This document shows, piece by piece, positions 28,516-37,657 of a stretch of 64,000 nt of DNA (positions are counted from its first letter, which is position 1; each line of letters begins with the position of its first letter). The position numbers were made by a program, and so were the translations under genes. The notes under the pieces are model-generated. The model was not told the DNA's origin and searched no databases. It was given only the letters and a program-made list of their open reading frames with translations. This DNA is from Endozoicomonas sp. Mp262 (lineage in GTDB: Bacteria > Pseudomonadota > Gammaproteobacteria > Pseudomonadales > Endozoicomonadaceae): positions 381,501 through 445,500 of the forward strand of contig NZ_CP092489.1 in assembly GCF_025643335.1 (NCBI RefSeq). The letters are read 5' to 3'.

Positions 28516-29913
28516 TTAAAAAAGTGGATCAATCCACTGAATGAAAAAATAATCATGTTTTTGCTCACCCTCTTCACTTTGGGTAAAGGGTTTTAGCGAA
28601 ATGAGTTTTTCTTCTGTTTCCTGATAGTCCAACATTTCCAGTTCCTTTACCACTTCAGTTACCATAGCTTGCTTCATTTGCTGTCGAATCTTTTCCCGGT
28701 TTTCAGACGGAATCAGGCGGGATACTCCTTGATATAGTTGGAAAAGCTGGTCAGCCTCAATCAGTCGGAGATAAAAGTTGGGTTGAATGGTTTTTGATAA
28801 TGATAATTTATGTATCTCAACCAGGGGAACGAGACAAAGGTCTCCCAGTAGTTTATGTGCTGTTATAGATGGGTATCGAATAGTGTTACCCTCCTGCCTT
28901 GAAAAGAGAGTTATCATCATCAGGCAGCCATCGGGTATTTGAGAAACAATGGAAGCCATTTCGCTAAAAGGCATATTTGAAGGTATGCATACTTGTTGAT
29001 AAACCCTTACGGCTGCTGTCCTTTCACAACAGAGTCCTGAAAAAAAATCAGATAGGTTTTGCCTTACCTCTGAACCCAGTTGACCTAACCATGTGGTAAC
29101 GGGCTTCACTGATAATTGCCATTTTTCCATATGGGCTGCACTTTTATCAGAAAAGATTGACATCCAGTCCAGTTTTTTATGATCATTCTCGCATTTTTCA
29201 AACGTGTAGACATGCTTGGTATTTTCTGCACTATAGGGACAGAAAGCATCCGCCCTTTGAGTTAATTGGTGAACTTCCTGCAAGAATCCCATCATTATAA
29301 TAAAATCGCCTGTACCAAAAGGATTACCTAAAAGTGGTGTATGGATTTTAGCCTTTCCTGATTTGATATCGTTATTAATATTGAGTGCTTTTGTTAAAAT
29401 AACTGTTGCACCTGTATTTATCTTACCACCATTATATTTTAATTCCGCCACCTCCCTTTCACAGTATTTCGAGATTGCAGCCATTTCTTGTTGTTCAGGT
29501 GTAGAAAGGGGGCCTGAGAGTGCCAACCTTGACAGAGTCACTGGATGTAATATTTCCCTATCATTCCATTGGACAGTAAATTGCCTGCAATAAAACTTTA
29601 CGTGCCCTGACGGTTTTAGAAATTTATTTCCAACATCCGTTAAATTAATTGAACATGAACCTGACATATATCTTATTTCATGAAGACCATCATCACAACA
29701 AACAGGACAGTACTTTTTCCCAAAATAGATAGGGCAATCTACCTCAGTTATTGATTTATGTACCTCGAAGGTAAGGCTGGCATATCCAATGCTATTGGAA
29801 ATTAAAAAAAACAGTAAGAGGATATGAATTACATTTTTTGATTTTTTATGTTTTATACCTGAATTAACTCTACAAATTTTCATAGTGAAAAAGCACGTAT
29901 TTGATAGATACAT
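28516..29913 (-). CDS. Orphan exported Cys-containing protein (465 aa)
   Basis: I do not recognise the family. A basic lead (KHKKSKNVIH) and hydrophobic core ILLLFFLISNSIGYAS at residues 31-46 form a signal peptide; the start could also be the ATG ten codons later. A Cys cluster follows at residues 60, 69, 72, 73, 87 and 109 (CPVCCDDGLHE). The rest is mixed helical with CPYSAENTKHVYTFEKCEN mid-protein. It resembles the 288- and 625-aa proteins in layout (signal, Cys cluster, long unique tail), but I see no clear shared sequence. Confidence 0.55.
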   Translation of the reverse strand: MYLSNTCFFTMKICRVNSGIKHKKSKNVIHILLLFFLISNSIGYASLTFEVHKSITEVDCPIYFGKKYCPVCCDDGLHEIRYMSGSCSINLTDVGNKFLKPSGHVKFYCRQFTVQWNDREILHPVTLSRLALSGPLSTPEQQEMAAISKYCEREVAELKYNGGKINTGATVILTKALNINNDIKSGKAKIHTPLLGNPFGTGDFIIMMGFLQEVHQLTQRADAFCPYSAENTKHVYTFEKCENDHKKLDWMSIFSDKSAAHMEKWQLSVKPVTTWLGQLGSEVRQNLSDFFSGLCCERTAAVRVYQQVCIPSNMPFSEMASIVSQIPDGCLMMITLFSRQEGNTIRYPSITAHKLLGDLCLVPLVEIHKLSLSKTIQPNFYLRLIEADQLFQLYQGVSRLIPSENREKIRQQMKQAMVTEVVKELEMLDYQETEEKLISLKPFTQSEEGEQKHDYFFIQWIDPLF

Positions 29914-30130
29914 TATCTTCGCTGAAGTATAGCAGCAGGAGCAGCTTCCCTGGCTAACCAGGATATAAAAATCCGGTATTAAGCTGGTTATTATTTAGAG
30001 TGTAAGGACTTAACACAAAAAACAACAACCATTGATTCCTGGCAACTATTTCATATCTGATTTCGATTAGTCTTAAGGTCTTACGTGTGAAAGCGCGCCC
30101 CCTCAATCATTCATTCGGATATGTGTCATT

Positions 30131-30585
30131 ATGAACCTGGCGGAAAATCTGCTTGAAGACGGCTAGTTCATCTTCAGGTTAAAGTAGCTGACTGGAAAGA
30201 AGCCATCGAATGTGGTGCCGGGCTGCTATTGGCAAAAGGAGCCATAACCGATAACTATATTGAAGCCATTATTGAGAATACTGAACAGCTGGGTCCTTAT
30301 TACATTCTGGATGAGGGGGTTGCCATGCCCCATGCAAGACCTGAAAAAGGCGCATTAAAAACAGCCTTTAGCCTTATTACATTATCTGAACCTGTACCCT
30401 TTGGTGATGATGAAGAACCGGTCTCTGTGCTGATCTCATTCTCAGCGGTTGATGCCCAGGCCCATAACCAGCAGGCTCTTCTTCAAATAGCCGAGCTGGT
30501 TGAAAACGACGAAGCAATGGAGCAATTAAAACAGGCAACAGCCCTGGATGAAGTAGAAAGCATCTTGAAAACTGTGTTTCGTTGA
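30131..30585 (+). pseudogene. PTS EIIA component (ascorbate/mannitol class), 5' frameshift
   Basis: The ATG at 30131 opens MNLAENLLEDG and then hits TAG at 30164. The sense continues in another frame as LVHLQVKVADWKEAIECGAG and on into an intact EIIA domain of 118 codons (from a TTG at 30229). That domain has the phospho-acceptor His in GVAMPHARPEKG. The gap equals one lost base near 30160-30164. The domain resembles UlaC-type EIIA. Without repair no normal N-terminus can be made; a sequencing error is the alternative. Confidence 0.75.
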
Positions 30586-30607
30586 TTTTCTATAGAGGCC
30601 GTTAACC

Positions 30608-30868
30608 ATGTTAAGCAGTACTCTGATCATCAGGGGTAAGGCTGGTCTTCATACCCGCCCGGCATCCCGGCTGGTAAAACTGGCAAAAGGCTTTGACGCT
30701 ACTATTGAACTCAGCCACTCTGATCAAAAAGCCAGTGCCAGAAGCATAATCCAGCTACTCAAATTAGGCGTGACCAAAGGCTCAGAAATTACATTAACCG
30801 TGTCTGGAAATAATCCACAGCCCGCTTTTGATGAAATTCATCAGTTCCTTTCGGCCCTAGAAGATTAG
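30608..30868 (+). CDS. HPr-family phosphocarrier protein
   Basis: The 86-aa protein is a complete HPr. The phospho-acceptor His15 lies in GKAGLHTRPASRLVKLA and the regulatory Ser46 in ASARSIIQLLKLG. It lies 22 bases after the EIIA remnant and 16 before the EIIC stub, so it belongs to a sugar PTS operon rather than the ptsHI operon. It could still accept phosphate from enzyme I and might feed other PTS branches. Confidence 0.88.
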   Translation: MLSSTLIIRGKAGLHTRPASRLVKLAKGFDATIELSHSDQKASARSIIQLLKLGVTKGSEITLTVSGNNPQPAFDEIHQFLSALED

Positions 30869-30884
30869 TATTGGAGATATTTTG

Positions 30885-31124
30885 GTGAACACTTTTTCAT
30901 CAGCCCTTTATTTTTTAAAGGACATTATCAGCCAGCCTGCAATCATTGTTGGCTTATTCTCCATGGCTGGCCTTCTGGCGCTTCGAAAATCTGCAACCCA
31001 AATCATGACAGGTACATTAAAGCCCATTATCGGCTTTATCATGTTAAGTGCTGGCGCGGGCTTTTTGATTCAAAAAATTGAAGCGGATGTGCTGGAGACC
31101 CTGAAAAGCAAAACCCTGGCTTAA
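30885..31124 (+). pseudogene. N-terminal stub of a PTS EIIC (UlaA/SgaT type)
   Basis: Starting at a GTG with GGAG eight bases upstream, 79 codons encode the start of an ascorbate-type EIIC: LKDIISQPAIIVGLFSMAGL and GTLKPIIGFIMLSAGAGFL. Full proteins are over 400 aa, and here the frame ends at TAA after one or two membrane segments. A terminator-like hairpin follows at once. The permease is lost, so the system cannot transport. Confidence 0.75.
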
Positions 31125-31142
31125 ATAAGGCGATGCAGGTAA

Positions 31143-31177
31143 CAAAAGCCCATTGCCTGTAATGCAATAGGCTTTTG
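31143..31177. terminator. Terminator-like hairpin
   Basis: CAAAAGCCCATTGC pairs with GCAATAGGCTTTTG with one mismatch and a short loop, 18 bases after the EIIC stub stop. The T run is short. It can serve both strands. Confidence 0.6.
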
Positions 31178-31589
31178 TCGCTTACACCGTTATTCGTTTA
31201 GGTAGTCAGGCACCATTCTCATATCTATTCTTCCATCCACTTAAATGGAATTATTTCAATACTTGAAGCCATCTGGACACTCAGTAAATAATGTAAGACG
31301 CTGATAAGGGTATCAGGATCACCTTTAAATTTTACACCTTGCCTGCCAATGGATTGATCTTGTGACCCATGAGCAAAATATAGGGAGTAGTTGAATAACC
31401 CATTACCTGCCCTTCCTATTTCAATTGAATAAAAAATAGAGTATTTACTTTCACATGTAACAATAACGGTTAGGACATAGGTATGATCAAGGTTTTGGAC
31501 AAACTGTAACGGATTATCATCTGCATTAGGTATCAAATCTTCATAGGGTATTACTGCATCTGCAGAAGCAACACTACTGGGGCCGATAT

Positions 31590-32818
31590 CAGGGCAAAAA
31601 CATGATCACAAATCAACCAATTTGAGCACTTGCATCATGTAGTCTTCATTCCAGCCACAGGTTTTGCGCTTATTCTTGATACCGGCTTTCACCGTAGTGT
31701 CCAACTTAAGAAGATTGAGTGTCACCTGCCGGGCAACAGCTAGATTTTCTGCTGCGAACCCTTCTCTTGCCCTACAGCGGTCTTCATCAAACGCCACATC
31801 AAGCACCCAGTGTAATTGGTTTTCTATTAGCCAATGCTTCCTGGTAGCTTGAAGTACCTCGGCAGCTGATAACTGGCGGCTGCATATAAAGTAACGGATG
31901 AGTGTTTTCCCTTTACCCTTTTTGCTACTGTCTAACTGGATTGCGGCTATGGTTTTGGCTTTCCATGAGGCAGCATTGGAGTCCTCAGTAACATCATTGA
32001 TAACCCAGCACCGGCGGTGCTCCATACGACCATGCTCTTTACCTTCCTGTTCCGCAAAGTAATGGTCAGGAGCATCTTCCAGATTATCTTGCCAGTATTG
32101 ATCGAAGAGTCGAGTCACTTCTCCATAGAGTTTTCTCTGGTTGCCTTTCACCGCCAGCAAGTAGTCTGCCTCTTTTTTCAGGATTGCAGTAGCAATTTTT
32201 TTCTGGCAGCCCATTGCATCGATAGTGACAAGGCTGCCACTGAGTTCAAGCAGCTTGAGCAGCTCAGGAATGGCCGTAATTTCGTTGGATTTTTCATCAA
32301 CTTTATACTGACCCAGCGACAGTCCAGCCTCTGTGCACCAAGCGTTAAGCATGTGTATTGCATCTTTGCCTTTATTCCAGGCCGAACCTTTAACAGTCTT
32401 GCCATCAAGAGCAACTATCTTGCTATCAGAGAGCTCCAGTCCGGAAAGAACATCCCTAATCCACTGGATGAAGATTTTGCGAAACTCTTCCGGGTCAAGA
32501 GTGGCGAAAATACGATTGAATGTAACCGCTACTGGAATACCGCCAGGCAAGGTTAAGTGCTTACGGAGCCAGCCTTCCTTGTGCTCAGCAAACAAGCGAA
32601 TGCCATTCCAATCATCTGCACCACAGAGAATGGCACAAACTGAGATGAACATAACCTCTGCAAGAATATGTGTTGACTTCTTCGGGTCTCGTTTGTCGGT
32701 AAGCGATGTAAACTTGGAAAAAAGGGCTTTGGCAGACATCAGGCAACAGAAAAAGCATGGGATTCTACAGCTTTTGAAATCAATTTTCTGTTCAAATTCT
32801 GATCATGTTTTTGCCCTG
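31590..32818. mobile_element. ISAs1-family insertion sequence
   Basis: Perfect 19-bp terminal inverted repeats CAGGGCAAAAACATGATCA are seen at both ends. The flanks carry a 10-bp direct duplication, GGGCCGATAT, at 31580-31589 and 32819-32828. One intact transposase gene fills the element. Everything points to a recent insertion. Confidence 0.95.
31606..32739 (-). CDS. ISAs1-family transposase
   Basis: The 377-aa protein is intact. Family landmarks are the N-terminal DDE_Tnp_1-associated segment (FTSLTDKRDPKKSTHILAEV, ILCGADDWNGI), the core IVALDGKTVKGS and LVTIDAMGCQKKIA, and the C-terminal WLIENQLHWVLDVAFDEDRC. It is the only gene of the element. Confidence 0.93.
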   Translation of the reverse strand: MSAKALFSKFTSLTDKRDPKKSTHILAEVMFISVCAILCGADDWNGIRLFAEHKEGWLRKHLTLPGGIPVAVTFNRIFATLDPEEFRKIFIQWIRDVLSGLELSDSKIVALDGKTVKGSAWNKGKDAIHMLNAWCTEAGLSLGQYKVDEKSNEITAIPELLKLLELSGSLVTIDAMGCQKKIATAILKKEADYLLAVKGNQRKLYGEVTRLFDQYWQDNLEDAPDHYFAEQEGKEHGRMEHRRCWVINDVTEDSNAASWKAKTIAAIQLDSSKKGKGKTLIRYFICSRQLSAAEVLQATRKHWLIENQLHWVLDVAFDEDRCRAREGFAAENLAVARQVTLNLLKLDTTVKAGIKNKRKTCGWNEDYMMQVLKLVDL

Positions 32819-33204
32819 GGGCCGATATTAAATACACAGTGTAAATCATTTGCTTTTTGGTACCCGGCATCCAGTAAATGTTCTCCCACCTCATCCCTGA
32901 AATTTTCCATACTTTCATGGTTAGAACTTTCAGGAATTATAATTGTCATATTATATACTTTGCTATCAACCTCCCCCAGGATTTCAATGGATTCTAATTC
33001 TCCCCCCATTGCATCCAATAATTCCTCAGGCTCAACTATAGAACACTCTTCTGCCATCATGCCAAAGACTTTAATACTAAAGATAGCGAAAAAAATAAAA
33101 GAATACTTCCTGAAAAACATACGATGATACCCGTCAATGTTATCTACAACCCTGTTTAAAGTGGACAGTTATACTGGTGAGCGGATTGATGTTTGAACCC
33201 ACTC

Positions 33205-34524
33205 TTACAGCATAACCAGCGCCATTATTTCAACACCAACCAGCACCGCCATGCCCTGAAAAAAGGTTGCCACCGTTAATGATTTAAGGGCTGTGGCAGT
33301 ATCCATACCTGTAAATTCGGCAATCACCCAAAACAGGCTGTCATTGACATGGGCGACAGTCATCGCACCACCACCACAGGAAAATAAAGCTAACAGTCGG
33401 CCGGACGTACTATCCAGTCCCAGGGCAGGGAGCAAAGGTTCAATCATGGCTGAAGCGGTAATTAATGCCACTGTAGCTGACCCTTCCGCGGTTTTGATAA
33501 TAGCAGCCGTAGCAAAGGGCAGTACTAACCCCCACTGGCTTAAACCCGGAACTCCCACCAGCATTTCACTGATACCACTGCCCCGAAGTATGTAGCCAAA
33601 TGCCCCCCCACATCCCACCACAAGAACAATTTTACCTCCCGTCTCCAGTCCCCTGGAAAAATCCAGCTTAGCGCCACTAACAGCAAGTAGCGGCCAACAG
33701 CAGAGTAGCCCGGTTAGCAGTGCATTGACGGGATGCCCTAAAAAGCTAAGCCAATAACCAAAGCTACCGGCCTTTGCACCTGATAGCCCCCCAATCGTAA
33801 TTAGAAAAATAGGCACAATAATGGGCAGGATAGCTAATAGGAATGGAGGTGATGGTTCTTCATCGGGCAGCACACAATCTTGTGGCACCAAGGGATTTTT
33901 TGTTGTTAAAGATTTGAGCAACAAAGCCCAGGCAAAAGCAGCATTCACAGCCAGCAGAGAAAACAGTAATCCCATACTAATAACAATAGGAATCTGGTCA
34001 CTCAACCGAAGGTTAGACATAGCCGCTAACGGCCCCGGAGTGGGTGGAACCAAGGTATGAGTGGCATAAAGGGAGCAGCCTAATACCGTACTTAAAAATA
34101 CCGGTGAAATATGGTGCTTTTGGGCAAGATACTGACGTATGGAGTTAAGAATAATAAAACCGGAATCACAATAAATTGGAATAGAAACAATATAACCGGT
34201 GATCGCCAGTGCCAAACCGGGAAAACGACCGCCTAAAGCCCTGGTCATTCCCTTGGCAATGGCTGCCGTGGCTCCACATCCTTCAAGAACAACTCCAAGC
34301 AGGGCTCCCAAAACGATGGTTAGCCCAATATCACCCAGTGTTGAACCAAAGCCTTCGGTTATTCTTTCCAGAATAGCCGCTGGTTCCATCCCAAAGATAA
34401 AACCTGCTAAATAACTGGCCATTAACAGCGCAAAAAATGCCGGACAACGCCAACGAACAGTAAGAATAACCAATAGTAAAACAGAGCAGGCAAAGCCAGT
34501 AATGATCAACCCAGTATTATGCAT
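33205..34524 (-). CDS. GntP-family permease
   Basis: This inner-membrane proton symporter of 439 aa has about twelve to thirteen hydrophobic segments. GntP-family members carry gluconate, related sugar acids or D-serine. Signature segments are TLGDIGLTIVLGALLGVVLEGCGA, PVFLSTVLGCSLYATHTLVPPTPGP and the C-terminal SCGGGAMTVAHVNDSLFWV. The substrate cannot be fixed because no catabolic gene is adjacent. Confidence 0.9.
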   Translation of the reverse strand: MHNTGLIITGFACSVLLLVILTVRWRCPAFFALLMASYLAGFIFGMEPAAILERITEGFGSTLGDIGLTIVLGALLGVVLEGCGATAAIAKGMTRALGGRFPGLALAITGYIVSIPIYCDSGFIILNSIRQYLAQKHHISPVFLSTVLGCSLYATHTLVPPTPGPLAAMSNLRLSDQIPIVISMGLLFSLLAVNAAFAWALLLKSLTTKNPLVPQDCVLPDEEPSPPFLLAILPIIVPIFLITIGGLSGAKAGSFGYWLSFLGHPVNALLTGLLCCWPLLAVSGAKLDFSRGLETGGKIVLVVGCGGAFGYILRGSGISEMLVGVPGLSQWGLVLPFATAAIIKTAEGSATVALITASAMIEPLLPALGLDSTSGRLLALFSCGGGAMTVAHVNDSLFWVIAEFTGMDTATALKSLTVATFFQGMAVLVGVEIMALVML

Positions 34525-35110
34525 TTATTATTCGCCATACTTTACAACAAGAAACAGAGAATAGACCATCAGTGTAAAACTAACTGATATTTATCAAATA
34601 AAGTAAGTCTTCGAGGATTGGGGATAAATAGTTTAAATATTATGGATAGGGATCCCTTTATTGAATAAGTACCTTTTTAGTGAAACCCTCCCTTAATGGA
34701 TCGCTTTTTAAATGGGTTAATGGTAGAGCATTCCTTTAATATCAATAAGTTATTTATTTTTGTATGAAAAATATACAGAACTATTTTAAGGCTCATTTTC
34801 CAGTGTGATTGTGATATACCCCACGCTTGTCCAAAGAGTTATCCACAGATACAGTGGAAAATTAAAGAAATTAACAATCTGCCGACTGTTTTTTTATTCA
34901 CAATTTTAATAATCAGCAGAGCCTGTTTTCAAGGTGCCTCGGAGAATCAGGCCAGCTATATCTCTTTCATCAGCCCTTTTTGATTTCCGGGTGAGAATAC
35001 CCCTTCAAACTCAAGAAACACTGAAATCTATCAAATTTTTATTTCTTACTTTCCCAAAGAGCTGCTAGTTTATTTTGTTTATATTGTTTTAATAAGTGTA
35101 AATTGGCCTT
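34525..35110. other. AT-rich intergenic region with two DnaA-box-like sites
   Basis: No gene is visible in this 586-base gap. A perfect TTATCCACA is at 34839-34847 and a TTATTCACA at 34894-34902, both on the plus strand. Two boxes alone do not make an origin, and no dnaA, mnmG or rep gene is near. The region probably holds the divergent promoters for the GntP and CPBP genes. Confidence 0.4.
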
Positions 35111-35995
35111 ATGCCTTTTTCAGACTACCTGATAGCAATACCCATGGCTCTGGCCATTATCTCGCTCTGGTTTTCAGGGAGGGCGTGGATAGTTTTAGTA
35201 CTCATTGCCCTGGCAATTGGCTTTATCTTTCACCAGATTACATTACCGGGCCTGGTGATGGTTGCCATAGGATTTGGGCTGGCCGCCTTGATAGCCCACA
35301 ACCCAAACTACAGTGGCAAGAGAAAAGAGGAAAGTACACTTCCATCGCTATTTAATAAATCAATCCAGGTCATTCTACACAGCTTGCTCATTTTTTGGGT
35401 TTTATTAACCTTCAGCCACCTGCTTCCAGGCTTCAACAATGTTTTGTTACTGGATAAAGTCTATGCAAATCAAGATGCCATCCCGTTTACACTTTATTTT
35501 AATGTGGATAAATCCCTGACCATATGCGTTCTCTTCCTGGCATGGCCATCCATTTTAGGTAACAGAAAAACCATTAAGGAGTGGCACTGGCAGGCATGGC
35601 TTGTGACATTTATGGGATTCATAATGATTCAGGTGTTAGCCTGTGTCATTGGCTTAGTAAGACCTGATTTTAAAATACCTGACTGGTGGTGGCTATTTGC
35701 CTTCAATAATCTGTTAATCACCTGTGTTGCTGAAGAGGCTTTTTTCCGAGGTTACCTGCAACAACAGCTATCCAGGTTACTGGGCGTTGCTCCCGGGTGG
35801 TTACTGACAAGTTGCTTATTTGGACTGGCTCATTATCAGGGTGGCTGGATATATGCAGTGCTGGCCGCCTTAGCCGGTATCGGCTATGGTGCTGTATTTC
35901 TAATAACCGGCAGGCTTTGGGTATCCATTATCACTCATTTTTTATTTAATATGACCCACCTTATTTTTTATACATACCCCATGTTAAAACAGTAA
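35111..35995 (+). CDS. CPBP-family intramembrane metalloprotease
   Basis: The 294-aa protein has about eight hydrophobic segments. The CPBP (Abi/CAAX protease) motifs are all present: Glu208-Glu209 and Arg213 in AEEAFFRGYLQQQL, His241 in GLAHYQGGW, and His276/Asn280 in ITHFLFNMTH. Bacterial members act in prenyl-protein-like processing, bacteriocin immunity or membrane-protein cleavage; the role here is unknown. Confidence 0.85.
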   Translation: MPFSDYLIAIPMALAIISLWFSGRAWIVLVLIALAIGFIFHQITLPGLVMVAIGFGLAALIAHNPNYSGKRKEESTLPSLFNKSIQVILHSLLIFWVLLTFSHLLPGFNNVLLLDKVYANQDAIPFTLYFNVDKSLTICVLFLAWPSILGNRKTIKEWHWQAWLVTFMGFIMIQVLACVIGLVRPDFKIPDWWWLFAFNNLLITCVAEEAFFRGYLQQQLSRLLGVAPGWLLTSCLFGLAHYQGGWIYAVLAALAGIGYGAVFLITGRLWVSIITHFLFNMTHLIFYTYPMLKQ

Positions 35996-36113
35996 TCAGC
36001 ATCAGAAAGGCTGATCAAAAGAAGATGACATTGCCAAGAAGATGGAGTTTCAGTACTCTCGGTTAAGTTCTATTGACAACACTAAAATTAATAAAAATAA
36101 ACAGGTTGCCATT

Positions 36114-36512
36114 ATGCATACCACACAAATGACGGTGCGAGGCTTTCACCTGGATGTTTATCAGCATGTCAATAATGCCCGCTTTCTCGAATTTCTTGAG
36201 GAAGCTCGCTGGCAAATGTTTGAAGACATCCCCTTGATCTCATTCATCCGCAAAAAGAACCTGGCATTTGTTCTGGCCAATATTAATATCAATTTTCTTC
36301 GCCCAGCTCTGATCAATGAAGTACTGGATATTCAATCCCAACTGATTCGTATAGGCTCAAAAAGTGCTGTTTTGGGCCAGAAAATTTTTTTGAGCAAAAC
36401 AAAAAACCAAATTGTAGATGCCACAGTGACCTTTTGTATACTGAATCAAACAACGCATAAAACAGTACCGTTAACAGGCGAAGTGTACACTCTTCTGGAA
36501 GATATGATATGA
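36114..36512 (+). CDS. fadM: Long-chain acyl-CoA thioesterase, FadM-like
   Basis: Starting at the ATG at 36114 gives 132 aa, the length of E. coli FadM, with a matching N-terminus (MHTTQMTVRGFHLDVYQHVN). The hotdog-fold active site is VYQHVNNARFLEFLEEARW, with ININFLRPA later. The enzyme releases fatty acids from acyl-CoA. The frame opens at 36042 but the extra 24 residues have no family support. It stands alone between the CPBP and azlC genes. Confidence 0.87.
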   Translation: MHTTQMTVRGFHLDVYQHVNNARFLEFLEEARWQMFEDIPLISFIRKKNLAFVLANININFLRPALINEVLDIQSQLIRIGSKSAVLGQKIFLSKTKNQIVDATVTFCILNQTTHKTVPLTGEVYTLLEDMI

Positions 36513-36644
36513 AACTGCCACACATCCATTTTTAGTTATCTGACAACTCAAAATCACCTTTACAGTTGTTGCTCAGCAAGTGCTACTTTATAGGCATTTA
36601 TCAACTAAACTGAGCGTTTATCCCCTTGGAGACCCCATAAAGCC

Positions 36645-37349
36645 ATGCTGCCTGAAAACAAGAAAAACCCTATCTGGCTTCAGGCCGCTATGGATATCAT
36701 GCCATTATCCCTGGCATGTATTCCCTGGGGTATTTTAACCGGCTCCCTTGCCATTGAAACAGGACTGTCCCCGTTTCAGGCAATGTGTATGTCACTGCTG
36801 GTTTTTGCCGGGGCTGCACAAATAGCAGGCCTGAATATGCTGCAACTGGCCAGCCCGTTATTATCAATACTCGGTACCACCTTTGTAGTCAGTTCCAGGC
36901 ATATTCTTTATTCAGCGGTATTTCGGGATTTTGCCCGGCAACTGCCAAGGCATAAGCGTTATCTGCTTGCATTTTTGTTAAGTGATGAGATGTTCGCTAT
37001 TGCTGAAGCATACCGCCAAAAGCACGGCTGTTTCCATTTTCGATACGCAATGAGTGCAGGTCTCGGCTTTTATATTGTCTGGAATCTTTCAACCCTTACC
37101 GGGATTCTGCTCGGCACCGCACTGGACGATATGGCCAGTCTTGGCTTTGAATTTGCCGTAGCGGCAGTATTCATTGCCATCGTCATTCCATCAATTAAAA
37201 ACCTTCCCTCTCTGGTAGCAGTCCTGGTGAGTGGGCTTATTATCATCATTTCAGAACTGTGTGGCCTGACTAATGGCATTTTACTGGCAGGTCTCGGAGG
37301 GATGCTATGCGCCTACAGCCTGGATCAGCTTCGGAGCAAACTAAGATGA
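36645..37349 (+). CDS. azlC: AzlC-family branched-chain amino acid exporter, large subunit
   Basis: The 234-aa membrane protein has about six to seven hydrophobic segments. Family marks are CIPWGILTGSLAIETGLSPFQAM, LLVFAGAAQIAGLNML and FLLSDEMFAIA. In E. coli the equivalent YgaZ works with YgaH to export valine. It overlaps azlD by four bases (ATGA), implying translational coupling. Confidence 0.88.
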   Translation: MLPENKKNPIWLQAAMDIMPLSLACIPWGILTGSLAIETGLSPFQAMCMSLLVFAGAAQIAGLNMLQLASPLLSILGTTFVVSSRHILYSAVFRDFARQLPRHKRYLLAFLLSDEMFAIAEAYRQKHGCFHFRYAMSAGLGFYIVWNLSTLTGILLGTALDDMASLGFEFAVAAVFIAIVIPSIKNLPSLVAVLVSGLIIIISELCGLTNGILLAGLGGMLCAYSLDQLRSKLR

Positions 37350-37657
37350 TCTGGCTGTTACTTGGATTAATGGCACTGATCACCTTCAGTAACCGCTACG
37401 CCCTTTTTTCACCCCGTTTTAAATTTTCAGTGGGTCCGAAATTACAATCCCTGCTTAAATATACAGCACCCGCTGTTCTCACAGCCCTGTGGGTTCCTAT
37501 TGTTTTTATCCGAAATGAACAGCTTGACCTGCAAATCAATAATCCTTATCTGATCGCAGGGGTGGTCACTATTGCCACAAGTCTCCTTTTAAAGAAACCG
37601 CTGGTTACTGTAATGCTGGGGATAACCATCTTCATGGTATTATCCCACCTGATATAA
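37346..37657 (+). CDS. azlD: AzlD-family small subunit
   Basis: From the ATG that overlaps the azlC stop it is 103 aa with three to four membrane segments, starting MIWLLLGLMALITFSNRYAL. It is the small partner of AzlC. Its last 26 bases overlap the 3' end of the opposite-strand fruK, a convergent tail-to-tail overlap. Confidence 0.87.
   Translation: MIWLLLGLMALITFSNRYALFSPRFKFSVGPKLQSLLKYTAPAVLTALWVPIVFIRNEQLDLQINNPYLIAGVVTIATSLLLKKPLVTVMLGITIFMVLSHLI

Larger units (their letters stand above)
31225..33120 (-). pseudogene. Secreted protein gene split by an ISAs1 element
   Basis: The 5' part (33120 to 32829) begins with a signal peptide (YSFIFFAIFSIKVFGMMA) and runs to LHCVFNIGP. The 3' part (31589 to 31225) continues SSVASADAVIPYEDLIPNAD. 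Removing the insertion and one copy of the 10-bp duplication joins them in frame to give 218 aa with no other damage. The family is not recognised. The N-terminal part can still be translated into the IS for a few codons (RAKT). Confidence 0.85.

Noticed and set aside
30885-31124. Complete small membrane protein gene
   Set aside because: The sequence matches only the beginning of a much larger PTS EIIC, so it is called a stub; an independent role cannot be excluded.
34839-34902. Chromosome or plasmid replication origin
   Set aside because: Only two boxes, no iteron array, and no dnaA, rep or par genes nearby.
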